Origin: Indolivaga macrotermitis
Lineage (GTDB): Bacteria; Bacteroidota; Bacteroidia; Bacteroidales; Dysgonomonadaceae
Assembly: GCF_900128985.1 (NCBI RefSeq)
Contig: NZ_FQUC01000002.1
Span: 1-64,000 of the forward strand
Direction: 5' to 3'
DNA: 64,000 nucleotides
The notes under the pieces were generated by a model that searched no databases, had not been told where the DNA came from, and worked only from the letters and a program-made list of their open reading frames with translations. Both the position numbers and the translations under genes were made by a program. Positions 28,500-41,366 of this stretch are shown here, one piece after another (position 1 is the stretch's first letter; each line of letters begins with the position of its first letter).

Positions 28500-30698
28500 A
28501 TGAAAAAATACATTTATACAGCGATCACATTATTGCTGCTATGCACTCAAACATTATCAGCTCAACGTATGTACACGAAAGATCCGAAAGTAGAACAACG
28601 GATCGAGAAGCTGATAAAAAAAATGACATTGAAAGAAAAGGTTGGTATGCTTCATGGAAATTCAAAGTTTTTTGTTTCAGGAGTAGAACGTTTAGGCATT
28701 CCTGAATGGAGCATGTCGGATGGTCCTCATGGAGTAAGAGCTGAAATCAATCGACACGACTGGAATTATTCAGGTTGGACAAATGATTCATCTACTTATT
28801 TGCCCACAGGTACTGCATTTGCTGCGACCTGGAATACTGAATTAGCCTATAAAAGAGGACAGATATTAGGGTCAGAGGCAAGATATCGAAAAAAAGATGT
28901 ACTATTAGGACCCGGAGTCAATATCATTCGTAGTCCATTATGCGGTCGTAACTTTGAATATTTTAGTGAAGATCCATTCTTAACAGCACGAATGTCAGTC
29001 CCGTATGTAAAAGGCTTACAATCCAGAGATGTTGCAGCTAGTATAAAACATTATGCATTAAACAACCAAGAAACAGAACGGGGTACTATTGATGTGTATG
29101 CATCTGAACGTGCATTACATGAAATCTACCTTCCTGCTTTTAAGGCTACAGTGGAAGAAGGAGGTGCGTTAACAGTAATGGCTGCATATAATAAATTTCG
29201 GGGTGAATGGTGTGCGGAAAACAAATATCTAGTACGTGATATACTGAAAGGTGAAATGGGTTTTGATGGAGCTTACATAACTGACTGGGGTGGAGCACAT
29301 AGCACAGTAAAATCAGCAATAGCAGGTCTTGATGTCGAAATGGGAACGGAAAAAGCGAATTATAATGAATGGTACTTTGCAGACCCGTTAATAGAGGCTG
29401 TCCAAAAAGGAGAAATCCCAGAAAGCCTTGTAGATGAAAAGGTCGCGAATGTGCTTAGGGTAATGATTCGGACAAATATACTTGATCCCAAGAAACGTTT
29501 TAATGATGGAGTTATAAATACAAAAGAGCATCAACAAGAAGCATATCAGGAAGCTGTGGAAGCTGTAGTATTATTGAAAAATGAGAATAATTTACTTCCT
29601 ATGAATATTGGAAGTATGAAATCAATTGCAGTAATAGGTGATAATGCAACTCGCAGGCATTGTGATGGGGGGTTAAGTTCTGAAATAAAGGCATTGTATG
29701 AAATAACCCCACTAGAAGGTCTTCGTCGAAAGTTTGGCGATAAAGTACAGATTAACTTTGCTCAAGGATATGAGAAAACCTCTTTTTTTGTTCCTGGAGA
29801 GAATAATGGACAAGGCGCAGGTCGCTTTAGTGAAGACAATAAAGTAAAGGAAGGTTTGCTGAATGAAGCAATAGAAGCAGCAAAAAAATCAGAGGCTGCC
29901 ATTATATTTTGTGGACTAAACCATGATTTTGATACAGAGTCCGCAGACAAAATGTACATGCAATTACCTTATGGCCAGATTGAGTTAATCCAAGAAGTAA
30001 GCAAAGTTAATCCAAATACAGTAGTAGTTATTATTGCCGGATCTCCTGTTGATTTAGTTGCTCCTTCTATTTGTGCACCTGCAATTATTTGGGGATGGTA
30101 TAATGGGATGGAAGCAGGAAATGCTTTTGCTGACATAATTACAGGAAAAGAAAACCCTTCAGGGAAAATGCCTTTTACGCTAGCTTATTCATTAGAGCAA
30201 TATCCTGCTCACGCTTATAATAACTATCCTGGGCGTAATGGTATTGTGAACTACGAGGATGATATATTAGTGGGATATCGCTGGTTTGATACAAAAAAGC
30301 AACCCGTAGTTTATTCTTTTGGTTATGGTCTGTCATATACAGAATTCTCTTATGGTAAACTTTCTACAGATAAACAATCCTACAATCAGGAAGATAAAAT
30401 AAGAGTAAAATTTCTTCTACAAAATACAGGTTCTGTAAAAGGTGGTGAGGTTGCTCAATTATATGTCAGCGATGTTGAATCTTCTGTGTTACGTCCGACA
30501 AAAGAGTTGAAAGGATTTAGGAAAGTATTTTTAAATCCAGGAGAATCTCAACAAGTAGAAATTGATGTGCCAGTATCTGAATTAGGATTCTATGATGAAG
30601 AAAAACGTGCTTTTGTTGTTGAGCCTGGAGAATTTATTCTTCATATTGCATCTTCCGCATCGGATATTAAAGATAGTATTTCTATAAAAATACAATAA
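28500..30698 (+). CDS. GH3 beta-glycosidase, second copy
   Basis: A 732-residue exported GH3 (signal peptide ending LSAQ). Nucleophile D262 (ITDWGGAHS), KHYALNNQE substrate motif, alpha/beta sandwich from about 345, and a C-terminal fibronectin-III domain (LQNTGSVKGGEVAQLYVSDVES). Entry motif MSDGPHGVRAE is of the beta-glucosidase class. It starts 10 bases after the GH78-like gene and is followed after 4 bases by an AraC regulator, so all are co-transcribed. Sequence differences from the first GH3 (WGGAHST against WWAENDP after the nucleophile) imply a different acceptor site. Exact linkage is unknown. Confidence 0.92.
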   Translation: MKKYIYTAITLLLLCTQTLSAQRMYTKDPKVEQRIEKLIKKMTLKEKVGMLHGNSKFFVSGVERLGIPEWSMSDGPHGVRAEINRHDWNYSGWTNDSSTYLPTGTAFAATWNTELAYKRGQILGSEARYRKKDVLLGPGVNIIRSPLCGRNFEYFSEDPFLTARMSVPYVKGLQSRDVAASIKHYALNNQETERGTIDVYASERALHEIYLPAFKATVEEGGALTVMAAYNKFRGEWCAENKYLVRDILKGEMGFDGAYITDWGGAHSTVKSAIAGLDVEMGTEKANYNEWYFADPLIEAVQKGEIPESLVDEKVANVLRVMIRTNILDPKKRFNDGVINTKEHQQEAYQEAVEAVVLLKNENNLLPMNIGSMKSIAVIGDNATRRHCDGGLSSEIKALYEITPLEGLRRKFGDKVQINFAQGYEKTSFFVPGENNGQGAGRFSEDNKVKEGLLNEAIEAAKKSEAAIIFCGLNHDFDTESADKMYMQLPYGQIELIQEVSKVNPNTVVVIIAGSPVDLVAPSICAPAIIWGWYNGMEAGNAFADIITGKENPSGKMPFTLAYSLEQYPAHAYNNYPGRNGIVNYEDDILVGYRWFDTKKQPVVYSFGYGLSYTEFSYGKLSTDKQSYNQEDKIRVKFLLQNTGSVKGGEVAQLYVSDVESSVLRPTKELKGFRKVFLNPGESQQVEIDVPVSELGFYDEEKRAFVVEPGEFILHIASSASDIKDSISIKIQ

Positions 30699-30702
30699 GA
30701 TA

Positions 30703-31614
30703 ATGGACAGCTCTATCCATACAGAATATTTGATAACAAGCAATAGAGATATAGATTGGGGCTTAACAGTAAATTCTGTTGGATTTCAACACATAGAACC
30801 AGGGGAGGTATATCCTCCCCTTAATCATCCAACCCGATATTTATTTAATGTGGCTAAAGGTCGTATACTAAATGAATATCAATTACTATATATAACTCAG
30901 GGGTATGGTGATTTTACTTCGAAAAGTTCTACAAAATGTCATGTTGCAGAAGGGAATATGTTTTTACTATTTCCTGATGAATGGCATACATATAAACCGA
31001 ATAAGCTTTCAGGGTGGGATGAATATTGGATAGGCTTTAGTGGCAAAAATATGGATGACCGTGTTTTATCTAACTTCTTCAATATTCAAAAACCAATATT
31101 GAATGTCGGTCTGCAAAATAATTTAGTTAGTATATATCTCGAAGCAATATCTATTGCAAAAGATCAAAATGCAGGATTCCAACAATTATTGTCTGGAATA
31201 GTTGAAAGGCTTTTAAGTTGTGCATATGCTTATAATAAGTTAGCCTCTTTTGAAGAGATGAAGGTTGTAAAGATGATAAACAAGGCTAAACTGATCATCC
31301 AAGAGAGCTTATATACAGCGATCTCTCCAGAAGAAGTTGCCCTGAAATTAAATATGAGCTATTCATGGTTTAGAAAAGTATTTAAACAATATACAGGTTT
31401 TGCTCCAATGCAATATATAAATGAAATGAAAATACAAAAGAGTAAAGACCTATTGACAAATACAGATTTATCAAATATTGAAATTGCGTATAAACTCGGG
31501 TTTGATAATCCTAATTATTTCTGCACTTTATTTAAAAATAAGGTCAAAGTAACCCCTATGAAATATCGTGCTATTACTCAAGGTAGAAATATTAATGCCA
31601 AATTAAATGTATAA
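30703..31614 (+). CDS. AraC-family transcription activator, RhaR-like
   Basis: A 303-residue cytoplasmic regulator. The N-terminal half is a cupin-type AraC sugar-binding domain (about 15-165; HIEPGEVYPP, GNMFLLFPDEWHTYKP) and the C-terminal 100 residues hold two HTH motifs (TAISPEEVALKLNMSYSWFRKVFKQYTG and LSNIEIAYKLGFDNPNYFCTLFK). It sits 4 bases after GH3 and 3 bases before the DUF1593 gene, inside the hydrolase operon. The well-known rhamnose operon of Bacteroides thetaiotaomicron is run by an AraC activator, and this gene is the only soluble AraC protein in the locus, so I infer that it senses L-rhamnose and controls rhaBATD. The inverted repeat at 38,412 is a possible target. Binding of another sugar cannot be excluded. 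Confidence 0.85.
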   Translation: MDSSIHTEYLITSNRDIDWGLTVNSVGFQHIEPGEVYPPLNHPTRYLFNVAKGRILNEYQLLYITQGYGDFTSKSSTKCHVAEGNMFLLFPDEWHTYKPNKLSGWDEYWIGFSGKNMDDRVLSNFFNIQKPILNVGLQNNLVSIYLEAISIAKDQNAGFQQLLSGIVERLLSCAYAYNKLASFEEMKVVKMINKAKLIIQESLYTAISPEEVALKLNMSYSWFRKVFKQYTGFAPMQYINEMKIQKSKDLLTNTDLSNIEIAYKLGFDNPNYFCTLFKNKVKVTPMKYRAITQGRNINAKLNV

Positions 31615-31617
31615 ATT

Positions 31618-33183
31618 ATGAAAAGAGGCTTATTACAGCAATGCTATTTTCAAAGGTATACTTATTTATTCTCTTTGATTTTTTTTATTCCCATTTTTAA
31701 AGTCAATGCTCAACAAAATGTTGTTTTTGATAAGGTTATTAATGAAAATAATATACAGCAGAAACCACGTACAATTGTAACGACTGATGGTGAAATTGAC
31801 GATATAGATTCATTCATCAGATTCCTTCTTTATGCTAATGAATTCAAGATTGAAGGCTTGGTATATAGCAGTTCTCAATGGCATTATTCAGGAGATGGTA
31901 AGGGTACATTATTTACATCGGAAATGCCCGAGACTGCTACAAGATATGGTGAAAAGACTAATTTGCGATGGGTTGGGACTACATGGATACAGGAATTAAT
32001 TGATAAATATGCAATAGTATACCCAAACCTCATAAAACATGCTGACGGCTATCCATCTCCAGAATATTTACATAGTTTAATACGTATTGGAAATATCTCT
32101 TTTGAAGGAGAAATGGAAAAGATCACTGAAGGCTCAGATTTAATAAAAAACGTATTATTGGATGCTGACTCTAACCCTGTTTTTTTACAGGTTTGGGGAG
32201 GCAATAATACCATAGCCCGTGCATTGAAATCTATAGAAGAAGAGTATCAGAATACCCCATCATGGCAAAAGGTATATAAAGCAGTATCACAAAAAGCAAT
32301 TATTTATAACATACTTGATCAAGATGCTACTTACAAAAAGTATATAGGTAAAAACTGGCCAGAGATTCGTGTATATAATAATTTAGCTCAGTTTTGGAGT
32401 TTTGCTTATTCTTGGCCTAGTGATGTACCTGATATTTATAAGCCATATCTTGGAGGTAATTGGTTTGCAAAAAACATTTTATTTAACCATGGACCTTTAC
32501 TCGCTGAATATTACACTTGGGGAGATGGGCGGCAACTCGTTGAAGACAATGAGCATACACACGGTAATCCGGAAAATCAAGAGAAAGAAGGCCGCAAAAA
32601 ATATGACTTTATTTCAGAAGGGGACTCCCCATCCTATTTGTATCTAATCAACGTAGGTCTGAGAAGTATAGAAAATCCTTCTTATGGAGGTTGGGGTGGA
32701 CGGATGGTGCCTTCTTCAGATAATCCTTACAGATGGACTGATACCAATGTTGCAGATTATAATCCATATACAAATAAATTGGATCGTACTTATCCACAAA
32801 CACGTTGGATTGACGTAATTCAAAATGATTTTGCAGCAAGGGCAGATTGGTGTGTATTATCATATGAGGAAGCTAATCACCCGCCTGTAGTAACACTTGC
32901 TCATGAAGCTGATCTTATTGTTAAGCCTGAAACACAGGTAACGTTAAAAGGTAAAGCTATTGATCCCGATGGAGATACTTTGATTTACAAATGGTGGCAG
33001 TATGTAGAAGCAGGAACTTCTCCCCATCAATTAGAAATAGAAGATTCGAATAGTCCACAGGCAACAGTAACAATACCTAGTATGTCATTGCCAAAAGAAA
33101 CTTATCATTTGATATTTGAAGTTAAAGATTCAGGCAAGCCTCAATTAACCAGATATCAACGAGTGATTTTAACTGTAAATTAA
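31618..33183 (+). CDS. DUF1593 (Sde182-like) exported nucleoside-hydrolase-fold protein
   Basis: A 521-residue exported protein (signal peptide ending VNAQ). Residues about 45-350 form the DUF1593 domain, a nucleoside-hydrolase-like fold with the DGEIDDIDSF loop that corresponds to the Ca/ribose-binding acidic loop of that fold, plus WGGNNTIARAL and HGPLLAEYYTWGDG. Residues about 425-520 are an immunoglobulin-like C-terminal domain (DPDGDTLIYKWWQYVEAG). One member, Sde182 from Saccharophagus, has been named a cellulose-binding protein; enzymatic activity of the family is not settled to my knowledge. In PULs it often stands beside rhamnosidases and GH3. Here it ends the hydrolase part of the operon before the lactaldehyde reductase gene. 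Confidence 0.85.
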   Translation: MKRGLLQQCYFQRYTYLFSLIFFIPIFKVNAQQNVVFDKVINENNIQQKPRTIVTTDGEIDDIDSFIRFLLYANEFKIEGLVYSSSQWHYSGDGKGTLFTSEMPETATRYGEKTNLRWVGTTWIQELIDKYAIVYPNLIKHADGYPSPEYLHSLIRIGNISFEGEMEKITEGSDLIKNVLLDADSNPVFLQVWGGNNTIARALKSIEEEYQNTPSWQKVYKAVSQKAIIYNILDQDATYKKYIGKNWPEIRVYNNLAQFWSFAYSWPSDVPDIYKPYLGGNWFAKNILFNHGPLLAEYYTWGDGRQLVEDNEHTHGNPENQEKEGRKKYDFISEGDSPSYLYLINVGLRSIENPSYGGWGGRMVPSSDNPYRWTDTNVADYNPYTNKLDRTYPQTRWIDVIQNDFAARADWCVLSYEEANHPPVVTLAHEADLIVKPETQVTLKGKAIDPDGDTLIYKWWQYVEAGTSPHQLEIEDSNSPQATVTIPSMSLPKETYHLIFEVKDSGKPQLTRYQRVILTVN

Positions 33184-33261
33184 TAATCTTCAAAAAGTGA
33201 ATTTATTATAGACAAATTCGATTTACATTAAAAATAATATTAACAAACAAAAATAAATTAT

Positions 33262-34422
33262 ATGTCAAACAGAATAGTATTAAATGAAATATCTTATCAT
33301 GGTGTTGGTTCAAGAAAAGAAATTACCACTGAAGTAAAGAGAAGAAATCTGAAAAAAGCATTACTTGTTACAGATAAAGACCTGATTAAATATGGTGTTG
33401 CAAAGCTTATCGAAGATGTCTTGAATGAAAATAATATTCCCTATGAAATATATGACAACGTAAAGGCAAATCCGACTATCCAGAATGTACAGCTTGGAGT
33501 GGATACTTATAAAGCAAGCGGTGCTGACTTTATTGTAGCTTTAGGGGGCGGATCTGCTATTGATACAGCTAAAGGTATTGGAATTGTTGCAAATAATCCG
33601 GAACATTATGATATAAGATCGTTGGAAGGAGCTGTAGAAACAAGATACAAATCTGTCCCTGTAATAGCATTACCTACGACAGCAGGTACTGCCGCAGAAG
33701 TTACGATCAACTATGTGATAACCGACGAGGAGCAAAAAAAGAAAATGGTCTGTGTTGATCCGAATGATATACCGGTAGTGGCAATTATTGATTCCGAATT
33801 GATGTATTCAATGCCTAAGGGCTTAACAGCCGCAACAGGAATGGATGCCCTGACTCATGCTATAGAATCCCTTATTACTCCCGGTGCATGGGAAATGTCT
33901 GATATGTTTGAAATTAAAGCAATCGAATTAATCCATAAGCATTTAAAAAATGCAGTTGACATGCCTAATAATAAAGAGGCCCGTGAGGGAATGTCCTTAG
34001 CTCAATATATTGCAGGTATGGGTTTTTCAAATGTAGGTCTTGGTATTGTACATTCTATGGCTCACCCACTTGGCGCATTCTATGATACACCGCATGGAGT
34101 CGCTAATGCCCTCTTACTCCCTTATGTAATGGAGTATAATGCTGAGTCGCCGGCGGCAGAAAAATATAAATTAATAGCTAAAGCAATGGGAGTATCTCAA
34201 ACAGAGAATATGACTACCTCTGAAGGTGTTAATGCTGCTATTAATGCAGTGAAAACATTGTCGAAAAGTATAAATATTCCGCAAAAATTAAACGAAATCG
34301 GAGTTCGCAAAGAAGATATTTCTGATTTAGCAGTTGCTGCGTTCAATGATGTATGTACTGGAGGTAACCCTAGACCAACTCCCGTGGAAGATATAGATAA
34401 GTTATATCATATTGCATACTAA
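33262..34422 (+). CDS. fucO: Lactaldehyde reductase / 1,2-propanediol oxidoreductase (FucO/RhaO type)
   Basis: A 386-residue group III iron-dependent alcohol dehydrogenase. It reduces L-lactaldehyde, the aldolase product of rhamnose or fucose breakdown, to L-1,2-propanediol with NADH. Seen: nucleotide-binding GGGSAIDTAKGIGI, and the metal ligands D195, H199 (MDALTHAIE), H264 (VHSMAHPLG) and H278 (TPHGVANA), the FucO spacing. In Bacteroides thetaiotaomicron this function (rhaO) lies inside the rhamnose operon; here it sits upstream with the hydrolases, separated from rhaBATD by the GH2 gene. It completes the catabolic route with the rhaD aldolase. Confidence 0.93.
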   Translation: MSNRIVLNEISYHGVGSRKEITTEVKRRNLKKALLVTDKDLIKYGVAKLIEDVLNENNIPYEIYDNVKANPTIQNVQLGVDTYKASGADFIVALGGGSAIDTAKGIGIVANNPEHYDIRSLEGAVETRYKSVPVIALPTTAGTAAEVTINYVITDEEQKKKMVCVDPNDIPVVAIIDSELMYSMPKGLTAATGMDALTHAIESLITPGAWEMSDMFEIKAIELIHKHLKNAVDMPNNKEAREGMSLAQYIAGMGFSNVGLGIVHSMAHPLGAFYDTPHGVANALLLPYVMEYNAESPAAEKYKLIAKAMGVSQTENMTTSEGVNAAINAVKTLSKSINIPQKLNEIGVRKEDISDLAVAAFNDVCTGGNPRPTPVEDIDKLYHIAY

Positions 34423-34550
34423 TATGAAAAATTTAGCTTTCTTAGTTATTATTTTTTCTCTCAGTATCAATGATATAATTTTTTCAAAGTAATTTGCAGT
34501 AAAATTCTATAATTAAATAACATAAGCTGTTAACTTCGACTTATTTATAA

Positions 34551-38288
<3,738 letters not shown>

Positions 38289-38312
38289 TTATTATATAAA
38301 CACATTTTAGAG

Positions 38313-38346
38313 AATAGTATTACATATTTTGTAATACTATTTTTTT
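38313..38346 (+). terminator. Intrinsic terminator after GH2
   Basis: AATAGTATTACA (38313-38324) pairs with TGTAATACTATT (38330-38341) around a short loop, and the 3' arm runs into a tract of T. It divides the hydrolase genes from the rhamnose catabolic operon. Confidence 0.88.
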
Positions 38347-38411
38347 ACCATGAAGCAAAGCCTATTGAAAAATAGCGTGTGCATACTATTGTAATATAGT
38401 TATTTGTAATA

Positions 38412-38444
38412 ATTGTTAACAACAATATGCATTATCATATTTTG
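38412..38444 (+). promoter_or_regulatory. Putative promoter/operator of the rha operon
   Basis: ATTGTT (38412-38417) and AACAAT (38421-38426) form a perfect inverted repeat with a 3-base spacer, 12 bp before a -7-like TATTTTG (38438-38444). No ATACAT pair is present, so control seems separate from the HTCS. Binding by the AraC protein at 30,703 is a guess. Confidence 0.45.
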
Positions 38445-38514
38445 AAGTATTTATATCAAATGCATGACTAACATTTTAGGTGATAAAATTAATTTTACTG
38501 CAAACAAATTAGTG

Positions 38515-39999
38515 ATGAACACACCTCGAAATACTCATAATTTTTTTGCTTTTGATTTAGGTGCCACAAGTGGCCGCTCTATACTGGGAACTATTTCCGG
38601 AGATAAAGTTGAATTGAAAGAACTGACCCGATTCCCTAACAAAATAATCCGTATTCACGATAAGTATTATTGGGATATTTTTGCACTCTTCGATGAATTG
38701 AAAAACGGGTTAAAAACTCTATCAACTCTCAATATAGAAATAGATGCAATAGGAATTGATACATGGGGTGTCGATTTTGTCTATCTTGGTAAAGATGGAA
38801 CATTGTTGAGTCAGCCCCGCTCATATCGTGATCCTTATACAAATGGTGTCCCAGAAGAATACTTTAAAATAGTTCCCAAGAAAGAGGTGTATAATCTGAC
38901 TGGAATACAAATAATGAATTTCAACAGTATATTCCAATTATATGCAGCTAAACGTGAAGGTTCTGTAGCAATCAATTCTGCCAATGATCTACTCTTTATA
39001 CCAGATGCTCTATCTTACATGTTGACAGGAAAAAAAGTCTGCGAATATACAATAGCATCAACATCTCAATTATTGAATCCACGAACAAAAAATTTTGAAG
39101 CAAAACTATTTAATGCTATGGGAGTAGATCCGTCTATTATACAACCTATAGTAATGCCAGGTGAAATGATAGGCTATGTAATGGAGAGTGTAGTAAAAGA
39201 ATGTGGGATAGGAAAAATACCAGTTATAGCAGTAGCTGGGCATGATACCGGTTCTGCTATTGTAGCCATTCCTGCAGATAATGAAAATTTTGCATACCTG
39301 AGTTCTGGCACATGGTCTCTGATGGGAATAGAGGTCAAAGATCCTATTATTAACGATGATTCATACAATATGAATTTTACAAATGAGGGAGGCGTAGATG
39401 AAACGACTCGTTTCCTGAAAAATATTACGGGAATGTGGCTTCTTGAACAATGTCGTAAAGAATGGGAATCGGAGGGTAAATCATATACTTATTCGCAAAT
39501 AGTTGAGATGTCGAATTCTGTTCAAGGATTCTTATCATTTATTGACCCCGATGATAATAGCTTTGCTAATCCGGAAAGTATGCTCAAAGCCATAAGTGCA
39601 TTTTGTCAAAAAACAAAACAGAAAGTACCTGTTTCTGATGCTGAATTTATCCGTTGTATTTTCGATAGTTTAGCTCTAAAATACAGATATGTACTTGAAT
39701 GCTTAAAAAAAATAGCACCTTTTCCAATTGAAAAGCTTCATGTAATTGGTGGTGGCTCTAAAAATAATTTATTAAATCAAGCTACAGCCAATTCGATAGG
39801 GATACCTGTAATTGCGGGGCCTTGTGAAGCTACAGCCTTAGGTAACATAATGATTCAGGCAAGAGGGCTTGGACTTGTCAACTCTTTAGAAGAGGTACGC
39901 ACTATAATTAAGAATTCCGTAATGCCTAAAATATTTGTGCCACAAGATACAGAATTGTGGGATGCAGCTTATCAGAATTTCATCAAACAACTAAAATAA
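38515..39999 (+). CDS. rhaB: Rhamnulokinase
   Basis: Phosphorylates L-rhamnulose to L-rhamnulose-1-phosphate with ATP (called rhaK in Bacteroides). FGGY/actin-fold kinase of about 494 residues: FDLGATSGRSIL (phosphate 1), GIDTWGVDFVYL, the GHDTGSAI and SSGTWSLMG loops, and GGGSKNNLLNQATANSIG (adenosine site). I start at the second in-frame ATG because homology begins at HNFFAFDLG; an ATG 51 bases upstream (38,464) would add 17 residues with no family counterpart. It is the first gene of rhaB-rhaA-rhaT-rhaD, with 16 bases to rhaA. Confidence 0.93.
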   Translation: MNTPRNTHNFFAFDLGATSGRSILGTISGDKVELKELTRFPNKIIRIHDKYYWDIFALFDELKNGLKTLSTLNIEIDAIGIDTWGVDFVYLGKDGTLLSQPRSYRDPYTNGVPEEYFKIVPKKEVYNLTGIQIMNFNSIFQLYAAKREGSVAINSANDLLFIPDALSYMLTGKKVCEYTIASTSQLLNPRTKNFEAKLFNAMGVDPSIIQPIVMPGEMIGYVMESVVKECGIGKIPVIAVAGHDTGSAIVAIPADNENFAYLSSGTWSLMGIEVKDPIINDDSYNMNFTNEGGVDETTRFLKNITGMWLLEQCRKEWESEGKSYTYSQIVEMSNSVQGFLSFIDPDDNSFANPESMLKAISAFCQKTKQKVPVSDAEFIRCIFDSLALKYRYVLECLKKIAPFPIEKLHVIGGGSKNNLLNQATANSIGIPVIAGPCEATALGNIMIQARGLGLVNSLEEVRTIIKNSVMPKIFVPQDTELWDAAYQNFIKQLK

Positions 40000-40015
40000 C
40001 ATAAATCAATAAACC

Positions 40016-41275
40016 ATGAACAAGAAAGAATTAGTACAAAAATCGTACGAAATAGCAAAAGAACGCTATGCAGCATTAGGTGTGGATGTAGAAACTAGTC
40101 TTAATAAGTTACAAGACTTATCAGTTTCAATTCATTGTTGGCAGGCAGATGATGTCACAGGTTTTGAAAATTTGGGAAACATAGGTGGTGGTGGCATACA
40201 GGCTACAGGAAATTATCCGGGTAAAGCTCGTAATATTGATGAACTACGCACTGATATTGAAAAAGTTCTGACATTGGTTGCTGGTAAGAAACACAGACTA
40301 AACCTTCATGAAATATATGGGGATTTTGGAAATAAAATTGTAGATCGTGATCAGGTTGATGCATCTCATTTTACAAGCTGGATGCAATGGGGACAGGAGA
40401 AGGGAATCAAACTTGATTTTAATTCAACATCATTCGGGCATCCAAAGAGCGGAGATTTAACTCTTGCAAATCCTGATAAATCTATCCGAGATTTCTGGAT
40501 TGAACATACAAAACGTTGTCGTGCAATAGCTGAAGAAATGGGGAAATTTCAGAATGATCCTTGTATCATGAATTTATGGGTACATGATGGTTCCAAAGAT
40601 TTGACTGTAAACCGTTATTTGTACCGTTCATTATTGGAAAAATCTTTGGATGAAATTTTTGATATTAAATATAAAAATATGAAGGATTGTATTGAGTCCA
40701 AATTATTCGGTATTGCTCTTGAAAGTTATACTGTTGGATCTCATGATTTCTACTTAGGATATGGAGCAAAAAAACAAAAAATGGTTACCTTGGATATGGG
40801 ACATTTTCATCTATCCGAGAGTGTCGCTGATAAGATCTCATCCTTATTACTATTTACCCCTGAAATTATGCTTCATGTAAGCCGTCCTGTCCGTTGGGAT
40901 TCAGATCATGTGGTTCTTTTAAATGACGAAACAACAGAACTGGCTAAAGAAATTGTACGTGCAGATGCGCTAAATAAAGTACATATAGGATTAGATTTCT
41001 TTGATGCTTCCATTAACCGTATCGGAGCATATGTAGTAGGCATTCGTGCAACTCAAAAGGCTTTCTTACAAGCTCTTCTTGAGCCAACTGTGAAACTTCG
41101 TGAATATGAGGCAAATGGCCAATATTTTGAACGCCTTGCTCTTTTAGAGGAAACTAAAGGGCTTCCTTGGAATGCTGTATGGGATTATTTCTGCTTTAAA
41201 AATAACATTGCAGTAGGAGAAGACTATATTACAGAAGTACAGCAATATGAGAAAGAAGTTACATCAAAAAGATAA
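40016..41275 (+). CDS. rhaA: L-rhamnose isomerase
   Basis: Converts L-rhamnose to L-rhamnulose in the cytoplasm, a Mn-dependent TIM-barrel enzyme. The 419-residue length is right for the family, and the sequence matches along its length: SIHCWQADDVTGFE, GGGIQATGNYPGKA, NLHEIYGDF, DFNSTSFGHPKSGDLTLANPD, LWVHDGSKDLTVNR, TLDMGHFHLSESV (metal-binding Asp/His region), RPVRWDSDHVV and GLDFFDASINRIGA. Second gene of the operon. A stem-loop between it and rhaT (41,289-41,342) could tune relative expression. Confidence 0.96.
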   Translation: MNKKELVQKSYEIAKERYAALGVDVETSLNKLQDLSVSIHCWQADDVTGFENLGNIGGGGIQATGNYPGKARNIDELRTDIEKVLTLVAGKKHRLNLHEIYGDFGNKIVDRDQVDASHFTSWMQWGQEKGIKLDFNSTSFGHPKSGDLTLANPDKSIRDFWIEHTKRCRAIAEEMGKFQNDPCIMNLWVHDGSKDLTVNRYLYRSLLEKSLDEIFDIKYKNMKDCIESKLFGIALESYTVGSHDFYLGYGAKKQKMVTLDMGHFHLSESVADKISSLLLFTPEIMLHVSRPVRWDSDHVVLLNDETTELAKEIVRADALNKVHIGLDFFDASINRIGAYVVGIRATQKAFLQALLEPTVKLREYEANGQYFERLALLEETKGLPWNAVWDYFCFKNNIAVGEDYITEVQQYEKEVTSKR

Positions 41276-41288
41276 ATATAAACATTCT

Positions 41289-41342
41289 GCTTACAGCAAG
41301 GAAACTAGTCATATACCATTGTTTTTTTACCTTGCTGTAAGC
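41289..41342 (+). terminator. Intercistronic 13-bp inverted repeat between rhaA and rhaT
   Basis: GCTTACAGCAAGG (41289-41301) is perfectly complementary to CCTTGCTGTAAGC (41330-41342), with a 28-base loop that includes a T7 run. Because rhaT and rhaD continue on the same strand, it is more likely an mRNA processing or attenuation element than an operon end. Confidence 0.6.
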
Positions 41343-41366
41343 GTCCGTTTATTAAAAGATTAGATT

